NCBI RefSeq assembly: GCF_009758205.1
Contig: NZ_WRXN01000014.1
Coordinates: 62,001-126,000 of the forward strand
DNA length: 64,000 nt
From: Chitinophaga tropicalis
Lineage (GTDB): Bacteria > Bacteroidota > Bacteroidia > Chitinophagales > Chitinophagaceae
Reading direction: 5' to 3'
Below the pieces are notes generated by a model, which saw only the letters and a list, made by a program, of their open reading frames with translations, did no database searches and was not told where the DNA came from. The first letter of the stretch is position 1. Every line of letters begins with the position of its first letter. Of the stretch, positions 17,524 to 26,747 are shown one piece after another. The position numbers and the translations under genes are program-made.

Positions 17524-17797
17524 TTGTTAAATGTATAAGATACCCTTATCAGAGGCCCGGCCAGCGGGGTAAAACAGTGAAAGGCCCGGAGAGCACGTGT
17601 GGGATTATGTTAAAACAGTATCAGACATTGCTTTTTTAACACAAAGATGGGATTTATGACCTTAGTCAATGATTGCCGGCATATTTTTAATATTTTGTTG
17701 CCCGAAACGGATATCTCCGTACACTATTGAACTTTAGGAAAATCAGCAGAGACTCCACTTTAACAGGGAACAGTCAGACTTAATACTTAATAGAATA

Positions 17798-17819
17798 ATG
17801 TATACAGGCTGGTATACAT
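17798..17819. promoter_or_regulatory. Inverted repeat just upstream of the sigma factor start
   Basis: ATGTATAC and GTATACAT are perfect 8-bp arms around AGGCTG. The repeat ends 12 bases before the ATG of the ECF sigma gene, where it could be an operator or a stem that hides the ribosome entry site. Confidence 0.5.
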
Positions 17820-17831
17820 GAACAGATTGTA

Positions 17832-18389
17832 ATGTTGGATCAGGCTACTATACAAATGCTGGCCGGAAGAGTGGCTACAGGGGATGAACAGGCTTACAGG
17901 GAGTTATTCCGGCATTTTTATAAACCGCTGGGCAAATTTGCAGTAACTATTGTCAAATCTGCCGAACAGGCGGAAGAAATAGCTTCAGATGTTTTTGTGA
18001 ATATCTGGAAGAACAGGGAACGATTGCTGGAAATCGGCAACCTGAAAGTATACCTGTATGTGGCTACCAGGAATATGGCGCTGAATTACTTAAGTAAGCA
18101 GAAACTGCAGATATTCAACCTGGATGAGCTGAATGTAGATATGACGCTGGCTGATAATACCCCTGAACAGCTCATGATATCCGGTGAAATGGTGCGGAAA
18201 ATGGCAGAAGCTGTGAATAAACTGCCGCCGCGTTGTAAGATCATCTATAAACTGGTGCGTGAAGATGGTTTGAAGTATAAGGAAGTGGCCAGTATACTTG
18301 ATATTTCTGTTAATACCATAGATGTACAGATGGCTATTGCCTGTAAAAAGATCAGTGAATCACTCCGTCTTTATCTTCCTGAAAAATGA
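17832..18389 (+). CDS. ECF RNA polymerase sigma factor, FecI-like
   Basis: 185 residues. Region 2 (about 22-90) has AYRELFRHFYKPLGKFA and the EIASDVFVNIWKNRE helix; region 4 (about 130-180) has LPPRCKIIYKLVREDGLKYKEVASIL and the DISVNTIDVQMAIACKKI recognition helix. This is the FecI-like group that Bacteroidota pair with FecR anti-sigma factors and STN-containing SusC receptors. It should direct RNA polymerase to promoters of the SusC/SusD genes downstream when their ligand is sensed. FecR starts about 220 bases on, beyond a long hairpin, so the two may be partly uncoupled. Confidence 0.92.
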   Translation: MLDQATIQMLAGRVATGDEQAYRELFRHFYKPLGKFAVTIVKSAEQAEEIASDVFVNIWKNRERLLEIGNLKVYLYVATRNMALNYLSKQKLQIFNLDELNVDMTLADNTPEQLMISGEMVRKMAEAVNKLPPRCKIIYKLVREDGLKYKEVASILDISVNTIDVQMAIACKKISESLRLYLPEK

Positions 18390-18415
18390 TGTCTTTTATA
18401 TAGTGCAGAGGGAAA

Positions 18416-18466
18416 CTTCTCAAAAAAAACGCTTTCGCCGTGGGCGAAAGCGTTTTTTTTGAGAAG
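18416..18466. terminator. 24-bp perfect hairpin between sigma and anti-sigma genes
   Basis: Arms 18416-18439 and 18443-18466 pair perfectly around a GTG loop; the tip is GCC-GTG-GGC, a variant of the dispersed family. It lies 27 bases after the sigma factor stop and upstream of the same-strand fecR gene, so it could partly end the sigma transcript. Confidence 0.8.
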
Positions 18467-18608
18467 AAGGTGATTGGACCTGCGGTCGGCAATAAACTGA
18501 ATGACAGAGGCACTGTTTTTTTAAAAAAATTAACTTTTTTTTAAAACGGCTTAGTAGATACCCCTCATTCCCCTGTCTTATCAATTGTAAAGCCCATTGA
18601 AAATTTTT

Positions 18609-19685
18609 ATGAGTCAAGATAGAACCTGGTTATTACTTGGCAGGAAAATATCTGGTGAAGCTACTTTGGATGAATTACGGGAGTTGGAATTATTGCTGAA
18701 AGAGAATGCACATCTGAGCTATCAGGCGTCGCTGATGAAGGAACTGGAGATGAAAACACCGGACCTGACGGCAGCTACAGAGACTTTGCTGGAAAAGCAC
18801 ATGCAACGCATGCAAATGCTGTTTCCGGGCGATTTCCCTCCGGCTGCACATGAACAGGAGGAAGAAGAGCAAAGACCCCGCAGAAAAGGTGTCTGGATAA
18901 TGGCAGTCACCGCCGCTATCCTGGCTGTGGCAGGAGGCATATGGGGCTTACGCACACCAAAGAAAACAGAAGGGCCGCAGCTGGTCAGCGAAATAACTAC
19001 CCGCCACGGCTCAAGATCTAAAGTAACCCTGCCTGACGGTTCAACTGTACATCTGAACGTTAGCAGCAGGCTTACATACGATTACAGTAAAGACGACAGC
19101 CGGCAGGTAACACTGGATGGAGAAGCCTTTTTTGATGTGGAAAAAGATGAACAAAGGCCATTTGTGATCCATACCGGGAAAATGGACATCACTGTATTAG
19201 GCACTTCTTTCAACGTAAGGGCATATAAAGGAGATAAAACAACAGAAACCTCCCTGATACAGGGAAAGGTTGAGGTAACCATAAAAGGAGATATACTGAA
19301 AAAGGTAATACTGTCACCGTTACAGAAGATAGTATTGTACAACAGCCCGGAGCAGAAAACCGACAGGGTACCGGCAGCAGCACAACCGGAAAAAGAGGAC
19401 TTCCATATAGGAGAAGTATCTGTCAGTCAGCAGGACAGCCTTGTAGCCGAAACTGCCTGGAAGGAGAACTACCTGGTATTTAACAACGAGCGTTTTGAAG
19501 AAATAGCAGTCAGGCTGGAACGCTGGTATGATATGCAGGTGGTATTTGAAGATGAAGATATGAAGCAGGCCCGGTTTACAGGCACTTTTATCAATGAAAC
19601 AATCAGCGAAACTTTAGAGGCACTACGCTTTACCTCGCCTTTTCATTACACTATTGACAAAAAGAAGATAATCATCAAACGCTAA
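18609..19685 (+). CDS. FecR-family anti-sigma factor (transmembrane)
   Basis: 358 residues from the ATG at 18609; a TTG at 18597 would add four residues and is less likely. Residues 1-90 form the cytoplasmic anti-sigma part, residues about 95-114 the single membrane helix (WIMAVTAAILAVAGGIWGL), and the periplasmic part contains the FecR domain at about 135-235 (LPDGSTVHLNVSSRLTYD, GEAFFDVEKDEQRPFVIHTG, TVLGTSFNVRAY) and a C-terminal STN-like domain (RFEEIAVRLERWYDMQVVFED). It should hold the FecI-like sigma inactive until the N-terminal signalling domain of the SusC receptor contacts it through the periplasm. Confidence 0.93.
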   Translation: MSQDRTWLLLGRKISGEATLDELRELELLLKENAHLSYQASLMKELEMKTPDLTAATETLLEKHMQRMQMLFPGDFPPAAHEQEEEEQRPRRKGVWIMAVTAAILAVAGGIWGLRTPKKTEGPQLVSEITTRHGSRSKVTLPDGSTVHLNVSSRLTYDYSKDDSRQVTLDGEAFFDVEKDEQRPFVIHTGKMDITVLGTSFNVRAYKGDKTTETSLIQGKVEVTIKGDILKKVILSPLQKIVLYNSPEQKTDRVPAAAQPEKEDFHIGEVSVSQQDSLVAETAWKENYLVFNNERFEEIAVRLERWYDMQVVFEDEDMKQARFTGTFINETISETLEALRFTSPFHYTIDKKKIIIKR

Positions 19686-19726
19686 AAAGAAAATATTAAT
19701 GTAACGCTTACGCAGGGGAAAAAAGA

Positions 19727-19805
19727 AAGGGGGCAATGCAGCACATAACCCCCTTCAACCAAGATCAAAAGGACAGGAGGTTTCATTTGGCGATGAGGCC
19801 TGTCC
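19727..19805 (+). promoter_or_regulatory. Two stem-loops in the fecR-susC spacer
   Basis: The 153-base spacer holds AAGGGGG...CCCCCTT (19727-19733 with 19749-19755) and GGACAGG...CCTGTCC (19771-19777 with 19799-19805), the second followed by a T-rich stretch. They could attenuate read-through from fecR into susC or protect the susC message. Confidence 0.45.
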
Positions 19806-19838
19806 CGTATTTTATTGACCTTTTAACAATCTAAAAGT

Positions 19839-22800
19839 ATGGAAAAAACCAGACTTAATCTGTTTCTTTTACCTAAACGGAAGTCTTTCCTAAAAGCAAT
19901 TTTTTTAATGAAACTGGCCTTTCTTGTCGTTTTAGTTACCTGTTTACAGGTATCTGCCAGTGTTTATTCTCAACGGTTTACATTGAACCTGGAAGATGTG
20001 AAGCTGGCAAAACTGCTAAAACTCATTGAAAAACAAAGTGACTACCGCTTTGTATACAGCAATGACCTGATCTCTGCTGATACAAAGGTGACGGTAACTG
20101 TAACAGATAAGCCTGTTGAACAGGTGCTGAACCAGGCGCTGGCAAGCACCGGTCTCACTTACCGGGTCATGTCCAATAAGCTTGTGGGTATTGCGCCCAA
20201 AGCAGAAGTGATCGACGATATTAAAGTGAAAGGCCGGGTGACGGATGAAAGCGGCTCTCCTCTTATAGGTGTGAGCGTACGCGTACAGAAAACCGGTAAA
20301 GGCACTACTACCAACGCAAACGGTGAATATGAAATAGAAGTACCTTCTACAGGTATGCTCGTGTTCAGCTACATGGGTCACGTAGACCAGGAGGTAGCCG
20401 TGAAAGGCCGCGGAACTGTCAGCATCGTGCTGCAACAGGACACGAAAGGTCTGAACGAAGTAGTGGTAATTGCCTATGGTACCGCCAACCGTAAAACATT
20501 TACCGGCTCACTGACGCAGATAGAATCCAAAGACCTGCAGACACGCCCCGTTACCAATGCCTTCAACGCACTGGAAGGCGCTGCTCCCGGTATACAGGTG
20601 AACTCCGGCAGCGGACAACCAGGCGATGGCCCTTCCATCCGCATCCGCGGTATAGGCTCCATCAACGCCTCCAGCGAACCGCTGTATGTTGTTGACGGTG
20701 TGCCCTTCAGCGGAGATATCTCCTCTATCAGCGCTGACGATATTGAAAGTATGTCCCTGCTGAAAGACGCTTCTTCTTCTGCGCTTTACGGTGCACGCGC
20801 CGCCAACGGCGTAGTGATCATCACGACCAAAAAAGGAAAACGCAACGGTCATCATATCCAGTTTAAAGCAATGCAGGGCGTTACCGGCCGCGCTATACCT
20901 GAATATGACCGCGTGAACGCATATGAGTATTATCCGCTGATGTGGGAAGCATACCGTAACAGCCTTGTATCATCCACCGTTACATTGGAACAGGCCAGCC
21001 AGACCGCTTCAAATGATATCAAGAACAGGCTGGGTTATAACCCTTTCAACGTGGCAGACAACGCCATCGTTGGCACAGACGGTAAAATAAACCCTGATGC
21101 AAAACTGAAATATGCAGATGACCTGGACTGGACAAAAGCAGTACAGCGCACCGGCAGCCGTGGCGACTATGGCATCAGCTTCAACGGCGGTTCTGATAAA
21201 AGCGATTACTTCATCTCCCTGGGTTATGTGAAAGAGAAAGGTTTCGTTATGAAATCAGACTTTGAAAGGGTGAATGGCCGTATCAACCTCAATACCAATC
21301 CGCTGAAATGGTTTAAAACCGGTATCAACGCAAACGGTTCCTTTATCAGGACCAACCAGGGTAATACTGTAGATAACAGCTCATCTTACATCAACCCGTT
21401 CAACTTTACCCGGAACATGGGGCCTATTTATCCTATACATAAACACGACGCTACCACAGGTGAATATGTACTGGACGAATTTGGTAAGAAGATCTATGAC
21501 CTGGGCGATGCAAGACCTGCAGGCGCCTTCGCCGGCCGTCACGTGATCCAGGAAACTGAACTGAACAACAACAGCTTTAAAAGGAACACATTCTCTGCCA
21601 GAACTTATGGTGAGGTTTCTTTCCTGCGCGACTTCAAATTCACTACCAATATCAGTGTAGATGTACAGAACGACCTGGTATCTACTTACGACAACACCAC
21701 AGTAGGCGATGGCGCTCCTGCAGGAAGGGCCAGCCGCACCAACCGTACCCGGACCGGCTTTACCTTCAACCAGTTGCTGAACTACAACCGTTCCTTTGGT
21801 CTGCACAACATCGAAGTGCTGGCAGGTCATGAGAACTACGATTTCACCTACAACTACCTGTATGGTGCAAGACAGCAGGTGATCATCGACGGCAGCTCTT
21901 CAGAACTGGCCAACTTCACCACCACCAACTCACTCACCTCCCGTACTGACAAATACCGTACAGAAGGATACCTGAGCCGTGCCAACTATAACTATAACGA
22001 GAAATACTTCCTGTCTGCTTCCCTGCGCCGCGATGGTACCAGCCGTTTCTCCAAAGACCTGAGATGGGGTAATTTCTGGTCAGTAGGCGCTGGCTGGCGA
22101 CTGGACAGCGAGCGTTTCATGGAAGGTACCACCAACTGGCTGGACATGCTGAAAGTACGTTCCTCTTACGGTTCTGTAGGTAATGACGCATTGCTGGACG
22201 CTGATCTGGACCCTATCTACTACGCATGGCAGGCTTTATACGAGCCCCGCGCCAATGCTGACGAACCAGGCGTATTGCAGACCACCCTGTCCAGCAACCT
22301 GGTATGGGAACAGAATAAAACATTTGATGCAGGCGTAGACTTCGGCTTCCTCAAAAACCGCATCACCGGTAGCTTTGAGTTCTTCCGCCGCCAGTCTTCC
22401 AACCTGTTGTTCCGTGTACCACTGCCTTTATCTACCGGCCTGGTGGAAAGGAATGAGAACGTAGGTACCATGTGGAACCGTGGTTTTGAAGTGCAGTTAG
22501 GTATTGAGATAATCCGTAAGAAAGATTTCAAATGGAGACTGGACCTGAATGCTACTACTTATAAAAACCAGGTTACCAAACTGCCTAAAGACGAGATCAT
22601 CAACGGTACTAAAAAGCTGATGGTAGGCCACTCACAGTATGACTACTGGCTGCGTGAATACTATGGTGTAGATCCTGATGATGGTGCTCCGCTATACAGG
22701 GCGCTCAATACAGCTGCTTCCAGCAACCGTATCACCAAGAGCGGAGATACTGTTACCACTTCTGTAAGCAATGCTAAATATCACTATGCCGGTAGTGCTA

Positions 22801-23288
22801 TTCCTGATGTATATGGTGGTTTCACAAACACTTTCAGCTATAAGAACTTTGAATTGTCTGTACTGGTAAGCTACCAGATAGGTGGTAAAGTATACGACCA
22901 GACCTATCTGGGCCTCATGCACGGTGGTACCTACGGTGCTGCATTGCATAAAGACGCGCTGAAACGCTGGCAGAAAGCAGGCGATGTTACTGACGTGCCT
23001 AAATTCAATAACGGTAACCTGACCAACATTGCTGCAGGTACTTCAGACCGCTGGCTGGTAGATGCCTCCTACATTAACCTGAGAAGGGTGAGCCTGGGAT
23101 ATACCCTGCCAAAAGTATATACTTCCATGCTACACCTGACCAGCGCCAACATCTTTGTAAGCGGTGAAAACCTCTTCCTGAAAACAGCGCGTAAAGGTAT
23201 GAACGTAACCCAGGCATTTACAGGGGTAACATCCAACGTATATGTACCGGCTCGTATCATCACCATGGGTATTAATGTTGCACTTTAA
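19839..23288 (+). CDS. SusC/RagA-family TonB-linked outer membrane receptor with STN domain
   Basis: 1149 residues. After a signal peptide (membrane stretch about 22-42, ending near SASVYSQ) comes an STN domain (about 50-105, KLAKLLKLIEKQSDYRFVY) that can signal to FecR, a carboxypeptidase-regulatory-like domain (about 130-210, VKGRVTDESGSPLIGVSV), the plug with the SusC signature GTANRKTFTGSL, RIRGIGSINASSEPLYVVDGV and ALYGARAANGVVIITTKKGK, then the 22-strand barrel. It forms a lidded import complex with SusD encoded 14 bases later. The ligand is unknown; neighbours suggest a GlcNAc-containing glycan or glycopeptide. Confidence 0.96.
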   Translation: MEKTRLNLFLLPKRKSFLKAIFLMKLAFLVVLVTCLQVSASVYSQRFTLNLEDVKLAKLLKLIEKQSDYRFVYSNDLISADTKVTVTVTDKPVEQVLNQALASTGLTYRVMSNKLVGIAPKAEVIDDIKVKGRVTDESGSPLIGVSVRVQKTGKGTTTNANGEYEIEVPSTGMLVFSYMGHVDQEVAVKGRGTVSIVLQQDTKGLNEVVVIAYGTANRKTFTGSLTQIESKDLQTRPVTNAFNALEGAAPGIQVNSGSGQPGDGPSIRIRGIGSINASSEPLYVVDGVPFSGDISSISADDIESMSLLKDASSSALYGARAANGVVIITTKKGKRNGHHIQFKAMQGVTGRAIPEYDRVNAYEYYPLMWEAYRNSLVSSTVTLEQASQTASNDIKNRLGYNPFNVADNAIVGTDGKINPDAKLKYADDLDWTKAVQRTGSRGDYGISFNGGSDKSDYFISLGYVKEKGFVMKSDFERVNGRINLNTNPLKWFKTGINANGSFIRTNQGNTVDNSSSYINPFNFTRNMGPIYPIHKHDATTGEYVLDEFGKKIYDLGDARPAGAFAGRHVIQETELNNNSFKRNTFSARTYGEVSFLRDFKFTTNISVDVQNDLVSTYDNTTVGDGAPAGRASRTNRTRTGFTFNQLLNYNRSFGLHNIEVLAGHENYDFTYNYLYGARQQVIIDGSSSELANFTTTNSLTSRTDKYRTEGYLSRANYNYNEKYFLSASLRRDGTSRFSKDLRWGNFWSVGAGWRLDSERFMEGTTNWLDMLKVRSSYGSVGNDALLDADLDPIYYAWQALYEPRANADEPGVLQTTLSSNLVWEQNKTFDAGVDFGFLKNRITGSFEFFRRQSSNLLFRVPLPLSTGLVERNENVGTMWNRGFEVQLGIEIIRKKDFKWRLDLNATTYKNQVTKLPKDEIINGTKKLMVGHSQYDYWLREYYGVDPDDGAPLYRALNTAASSNRITKSGDTVTTSVSNAKYHYAGSAIPDVYGGFTNTFSYKNFELSVLVSYQIGGKVYDQTYLGLMHGGTYGAALHKDALKRWQKAGDVTDVPKFNNGNLTNIAAGTSDRWLVDASYINLRRVSLGYTLPKVYTSMLHLTSANIFVSGENLFLKTARKGMNVTQAFTGVTSNVYVPARIITMGINVAL

Positions 23289-23302
23289 AAACGGACATCC
23301 AC

Positions 23303-24769
23303 ATGACTAAGAAATTATTATATATACTTATAGCCATACCGGCACTACTTTTTACAGCCTGTAAAAAGGACTACCTGGACACTACACCAACCGATTACTA
23401 TCCTTCTGAAACCGTGTTTACATCGGTAGCTAACGGATGGGCCGCTATCAACGGTATTCACCGCTCCCTCTACATCCAGTACGATGCGCAGGACCAGGGC
23501 GGACAGGGCAGCATCATGATCATGAACGATATGCTGGGTGAAGACCTGGTAATGACAGCTGCCGGTAACGGATGGTTCAATGCTACTTACCAGTGGACCA
23601 TGCACCGCACTTCTTCTGCCACTTTCCTGAAGTTCTCTTACCTGTTCTACTATAAGGTCATCTCCAATGCCAATATGATCATCAACAACATCAATGGCGT
23701 ACCGGGCGATGATACAGAGAAGAAGAATATCCGCGGACAGGCACAGGCTTACCGTGCATGGGCTTACCTGGCGCTGGTACAGCAGTTTGGTAAACGTTAT
23801 GTAGCCGGTACTGCAAATGCACAATTGGGTGTTCCCATTGTACTGGACGCGACTACTACAGGACAGCCAAGAGCTACTGTAGGCGCTGTTTACACCCAGA
23901 TCGTAAAAGACATAGATTCTGCTGTTATTAACTTAGATGGTTTTTCATCCAACAATTCCCACATCAGCGGTAAAGTGGCAAAAGGTATCAGGGCACGTGT
24001 AGCGCTGGCTATGCAGGACTGGGCCACAGCTGCCGATTATGCAAAACAGGCAAGAGAAGGTTATGTGCTGATGAGCAATGACGAGTACAAACTGGGCTTC
24101 AATGATTATGGTAACAGGGAATGGATGTGGGGTAGTCATCAGAACTCTGAGCAGACCACCTATTTCTATTCATTCTTTGCTTATATGTCTGCCAATTTCA
24201 ACTCTACCAATATCAGGACCAACCCTAAGGCTATCAATTCTGCGCTGTATGGAAAAATCTCTGCTACAGACGTTCGTAAGTCTATGTGGAGTGTAACAGG
24301 TGCTGATGTACCCGTTCCTTCCGGTGGTGTGAAAAAGGCTTATGCCAATAAGAAATTCCTGGCAGCCAGCTCCAGCAGCAGCATTGGTGACGTGCCTTTA
24401 ATGCGCGCTGCTGAAATGTACCTGATAGAAGCAGAAGCAAATGCAAGGCTGGGACAGGATGCCGCTGCTGCAGATGCCTTGTACACTCTGGCTGTAAACC
24501 GTGACCCTGCTTATACCAGGAGCACTAATACCGGCGATGCGTTGTTACAGGAAATACTGATACAGCGCCGTATAGAGCTGTGGGGCGAAGGCTTCCGTTT
24601 TACTGATCTGAAGCGCCAGCATCTGCCACTGGACAGGACCGGCGCTAACCATACTGCTGCCTTAACAGCTAACGTTCTTCAGGTAGGAGCTGATGACATC
24701 CGTTGGGATTTCCTTTTCCCTCAGGATGAGATCAACGCCAACAAGGCTATCATTCAGAACGATATTTAA
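23303..24769 (+). CDS. SusD/RagB-family nutrient-binding outer membrane lipoprotein
   Basis: 488 residues. A lipoprotein signal with LLFTACKK (Cys about 20) places it on the outer membrane. The SusD fold is seen in the N-terminal LDTTPTDYYPSETVFTS region, the TPR-like helices (FSYLFYYKVISNANMIINNI; RGQAQAYRAWAYLALVQQFG), and the C-terminal blocks PLMRAAEMYLIEAEANARLG, LLQEILIQRRIELWGEGFR and DLKR. It acts as the surface lid of the SusC receptor encoded just upstream. Terminator at 24852. Confidence 0.95.
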   Translation: MTKKLLYILIAIPALLFTACKKDYLDTTPTDYYPSETVFTSVANGWAAINGIHRSLYIQYDAQDQGGQGSIMIMNDMLGEDLVMTAAGNGWFNATYQWTMHRTSSATFLKFSYLFYYKVISNANMIINNINGVPGDDTEKKNIRGQAQAYRAWAYLALVQQFGKRYVAGTANAQLGVPIVLDATTTGQPRATVGAVYTQIVKDIDSAVINLDGFSSNNSHISGKVAKGIRARVALAMQDWATAADYAKQAREGYVLMSNDEYKLGFNDYGNREWMWGSHQNSEQTTYFYSFFAYMSANFNSTNIRTNPKAINSALYGKISATDVRKSMWSVTGADVPVPSGGVKKAYANKKFLAASSSSSIGDVPLMRAAEMYLIEAEANARLGQDAAAADALYTLAVNRDPAYTRSTNTGDALLQEILIQRRIELWGEGFRFTDLKRQHLPLDRTGANHTAALTANVLQVGADDIRWDFLFPQDEINANKAIIQNDI

Positions 24770-24851
24770 TTTCTTATGCGCGCAGTTCTTAGCTGCGCGC
24801 AAGGCAAAAAGAATTCCCTCTGAGGGAACAAAATCTAACCTGATATGAATA

Positions 24852-24879
24852 AAAAAGCTTCCGGTCACGGAAGCTTTTT
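24852..24879. terminator. Bidirectional terminator between susD and cutC
   Basis: Perfect 12-bp arms AAAAAGCTTCCG and CGGAAGCTTTTT with a GTCA loop, between convergent genes. It serves both strands. GCGCGCAG...CTGCGCGC repeats (24779-24800) lie before it. Confidence 0.9.
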
Positions 24880-24884
24880 CTTTA

Positions 24885-25646
24885 TCATTTATTAGCAGCT
24901 GCTGTTGCCAGCTCTCTTATCTTCTTCACATCTTCCACCTGCGTCAGCGAAATACCATATTCCGGTACTCCCGGTATCCCACCCATACTTACATTAGGAT
25001 TCCTGTACACCATTCCGCTCTCTTCATAAGCCCTTGCAGTAGTATGAAATTCCACAGCCCCTGTTTCCTGTACCAGCTGGGTGATATTGTTAACACGTAC
25101 CCCGGACCCTACCATAATAGCTATACGGCCCTCAGCTTTCTCTACCAGTGTTTTCAGTAAAGGAATGCCTTCTATAGCGGTATTCCGTTGCCCGGAGGTT
25201 AAGATACGCTCACAACCGGTGGAGATCACATCTTCAAGTGCCTGCAACGGATCTTCCGTCATATCAAAAGCACGGTGAAAGGTCACGCCCATAGGCCATG
25301 CCAGTTCTACCAGGGCTTTGGTGCGCGGTACATCTATTTTACCATCGGCAGTCAGCAATCCTATCACCACACCGTTACAGCCTAATTCTTTGCAGAGCTG
25401 TATATCTTTCTGCATGATGGCATATTCCAGGTCGTCATAGAGGAAGTCGCCCCCACGTGGCCGGATAATAGGGTAGAGGTCTATTTTCACCTTTTCCCTT
25501 GCAATGGCGATAGTGGCATAGCTGGGGGTAGTGCCGCCTTCCAGCAGGTTATCGCACAGTTCTATACGGGATGCCCCGCCTGCTTCTGCTGCAATGCAGG
25601 AAGCTACAGAACCGGCGCATATTTCGAGTGTTATTTTCTTGCTCAT
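24885..25646 (-). CDS. cutC: CutC-family protein
   Basis: 253 residues. The CutC TIM barrel is readable from LEICAGSVASCIAAEAGGASRIELCDNL at the N-terminus, through IIRPRGGDFLYDDLEYAIMQKDI, VVIGLLTADGKIDV, VTFHRAFDMTEDPLQALE, ILTSGQRNTAIEGIPLLK and VGSGVRVNNI, to EFHTTAR. CutC was named for copper tolerance in E. coli, though that role has been questioned, and the fold is that of an enzyme. Here it ends an operon for sugar transport, sugar phosphorylation and glycosylasparaginase, 8 bases after the last, which suggests a link to amino-sugar metabolism. Confidence 0.93.
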   Translation of the reverse strand: MSKKITLEICAGSVASCIAAEAGGASRIELCDNLLEGGTTPSYATIAIAREKVKIDLYPIIRPRGGDFLYDDLEYAIMQKDIQLCKELGCNGVVIGLLTADGKIDVPRTKALVELAWPMGVTFHRAFDMTEDPLQALEDVISTGCERILTSGQRNTAIEGIPLLKTLVEKAEGRIAIMVGSGVRVNNITQLVQETGAVEFHTTARAYEESGMVYRNPNVSMGGIPGVPEYGISLTQVEDVKKIRELATAAANK

Positions 25647-25654
25647 TCTCCGGA

Positions 25655-26707
25655 TCAGAAATAATGTTTGCCATCTATCAGTACGTTGTTCTCTTTCTCA
25701 GACAGTACTGCATAGTTAAATCCTTTCTGCAGGCAGTAAGCGCCGTGCTGGCCTTTTTTGTTGATAGCCAGGAAACCTACCTGCAGGCCTTTGGCACGGG
25801 CAGGATTCTTTTTCACGATGCGGGTCACTGCTTCTTTGCAGGCATTCTCGGGAGAGTATCCCTGCCGCATCAGTTCCACTACCAGGAAGCTGCCTACCAC
25901 GCGTATCACCTCCTCGCCAACACCGGTAGAAGTGGCCGCGCCTACTTCATTGTCTACATACAGACCTGCGCCGATAATAGGAGAGTCTCCTACACGGCCG
26001 TGCATTTTATATGCCATACCGCTAGTGGTGCAGGCGCCTGACAGGTTACCGTCGGCATCCAGTGCCACCATGCCAATAGTGTCGTGATTGTATACGTTTC
26101 CGGGCAGTGTCAGCGGGCTGAAAGTGGTTTCTTTACCGGCGCCATAAGAACTGTTCTCTATGTTCATAATGGGCTTGTATTCGGATTTTTTCAGCCACTC
26201 TTTCCAGGCCTTTTCAGATTCCGGGGTGAGCAGGTTCTCTTTTTTGAAACCGTTGGCCAGTGCAAACTGTAGTGCGCCGTCGCCCACCAGCATGACATGC
26301 GGTGTTTTCTCCATTACGGCACGGGCAACAGAGATAGCGTGTACCACGTGTTCCAGTGCAGCTACGGAACCACAGTTGCCCAGCTCATCCATGATACAGG
26401 CGTCCAGTGTAACGCGGCCGTCACGGTCAGGATAGCCGCTGTAACCTACTGTGTGGTTGTTGGGATCTGCTTCCGGTATGCGTACACCGGCTTCTACGGC
26501 ATCCAGTGCACGGCCGCCCTTTTTGAGGACTTCCCAGGCTGCTTCGTTGGCAGCGCGACCAAAATCCCAGGTAGAAACCACTACTGGTTTTGCTTTACCG
26601 CCTTTTACATAAGGCGCCGCATGTGCGGGGGTAGATGTAATGCCATCTAAAGATAAAGCAGCGGCACCAAGGGCCGCTGCTTTAAGGAAATGTCTGCGAT
26701 CTTGCAT
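25655..26707 (-). CDS. N4-(beta-N-acetylglucosaminyl)-L-asparaginase (glycosylasparaginase), exported
   Basis: 350 residues. The N-terminus DRRHFLKAAALGAAALSL is a Tat-like signal (RR with FLK) ending in ATPAHA-like sequence near residue 30, so it is likely exported. Ntn-hydrolase precursor: the autocleavage site is before the Thr in NHDTIGMVALD, which becomes the N-terminal nucleophile of the beta chain; VGDSPIIGAGLYVDNE and STGVGEEVIR are family blocks. It splits GlcNAc-Asn, the core of N-linked glycopeptides, to aspartate and GlcNAc amine. It is the third gene of the operon with the sugar MFS transporter and ROK kinase, which fits uptake and use of the released GlcNAc. Confidence 0.93.
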   Translation of the reverse strand: MQDRRHFLKAAALGAAALSLDGITSTPAHAAPYVKGGKAKPVVVSTWDFGRAANEAAWEVLKKGGRALDAVEAGVRIPEADPNNHTVGYSGYPDRDGRVTLDACIMDELGNCGSVAALEHVVHAISVARAVMEKTPHVMLVGDGALQFALANGFKKENLLTPESEKAWKEWLKKSEYKPIMNIENSSYGAGKETTFSPLTLPGNVYNHDTIGMVALDADGNLSGACTTSGMAYKMHGRVGDSPIIGAGLYVDNEVGAATSTGVGEEVIRVVGSFLVVELMRQGYSPENACKEAVTRIVKKNPARAKGLQVGFLAINKKGQHGAYCLQKGFNYAVLSEKENNVLIDGKHYF

Positions 26708-26747
26708 AATGCTTTATTTATGAAACCGAATCATCATTTCTGCAAAT

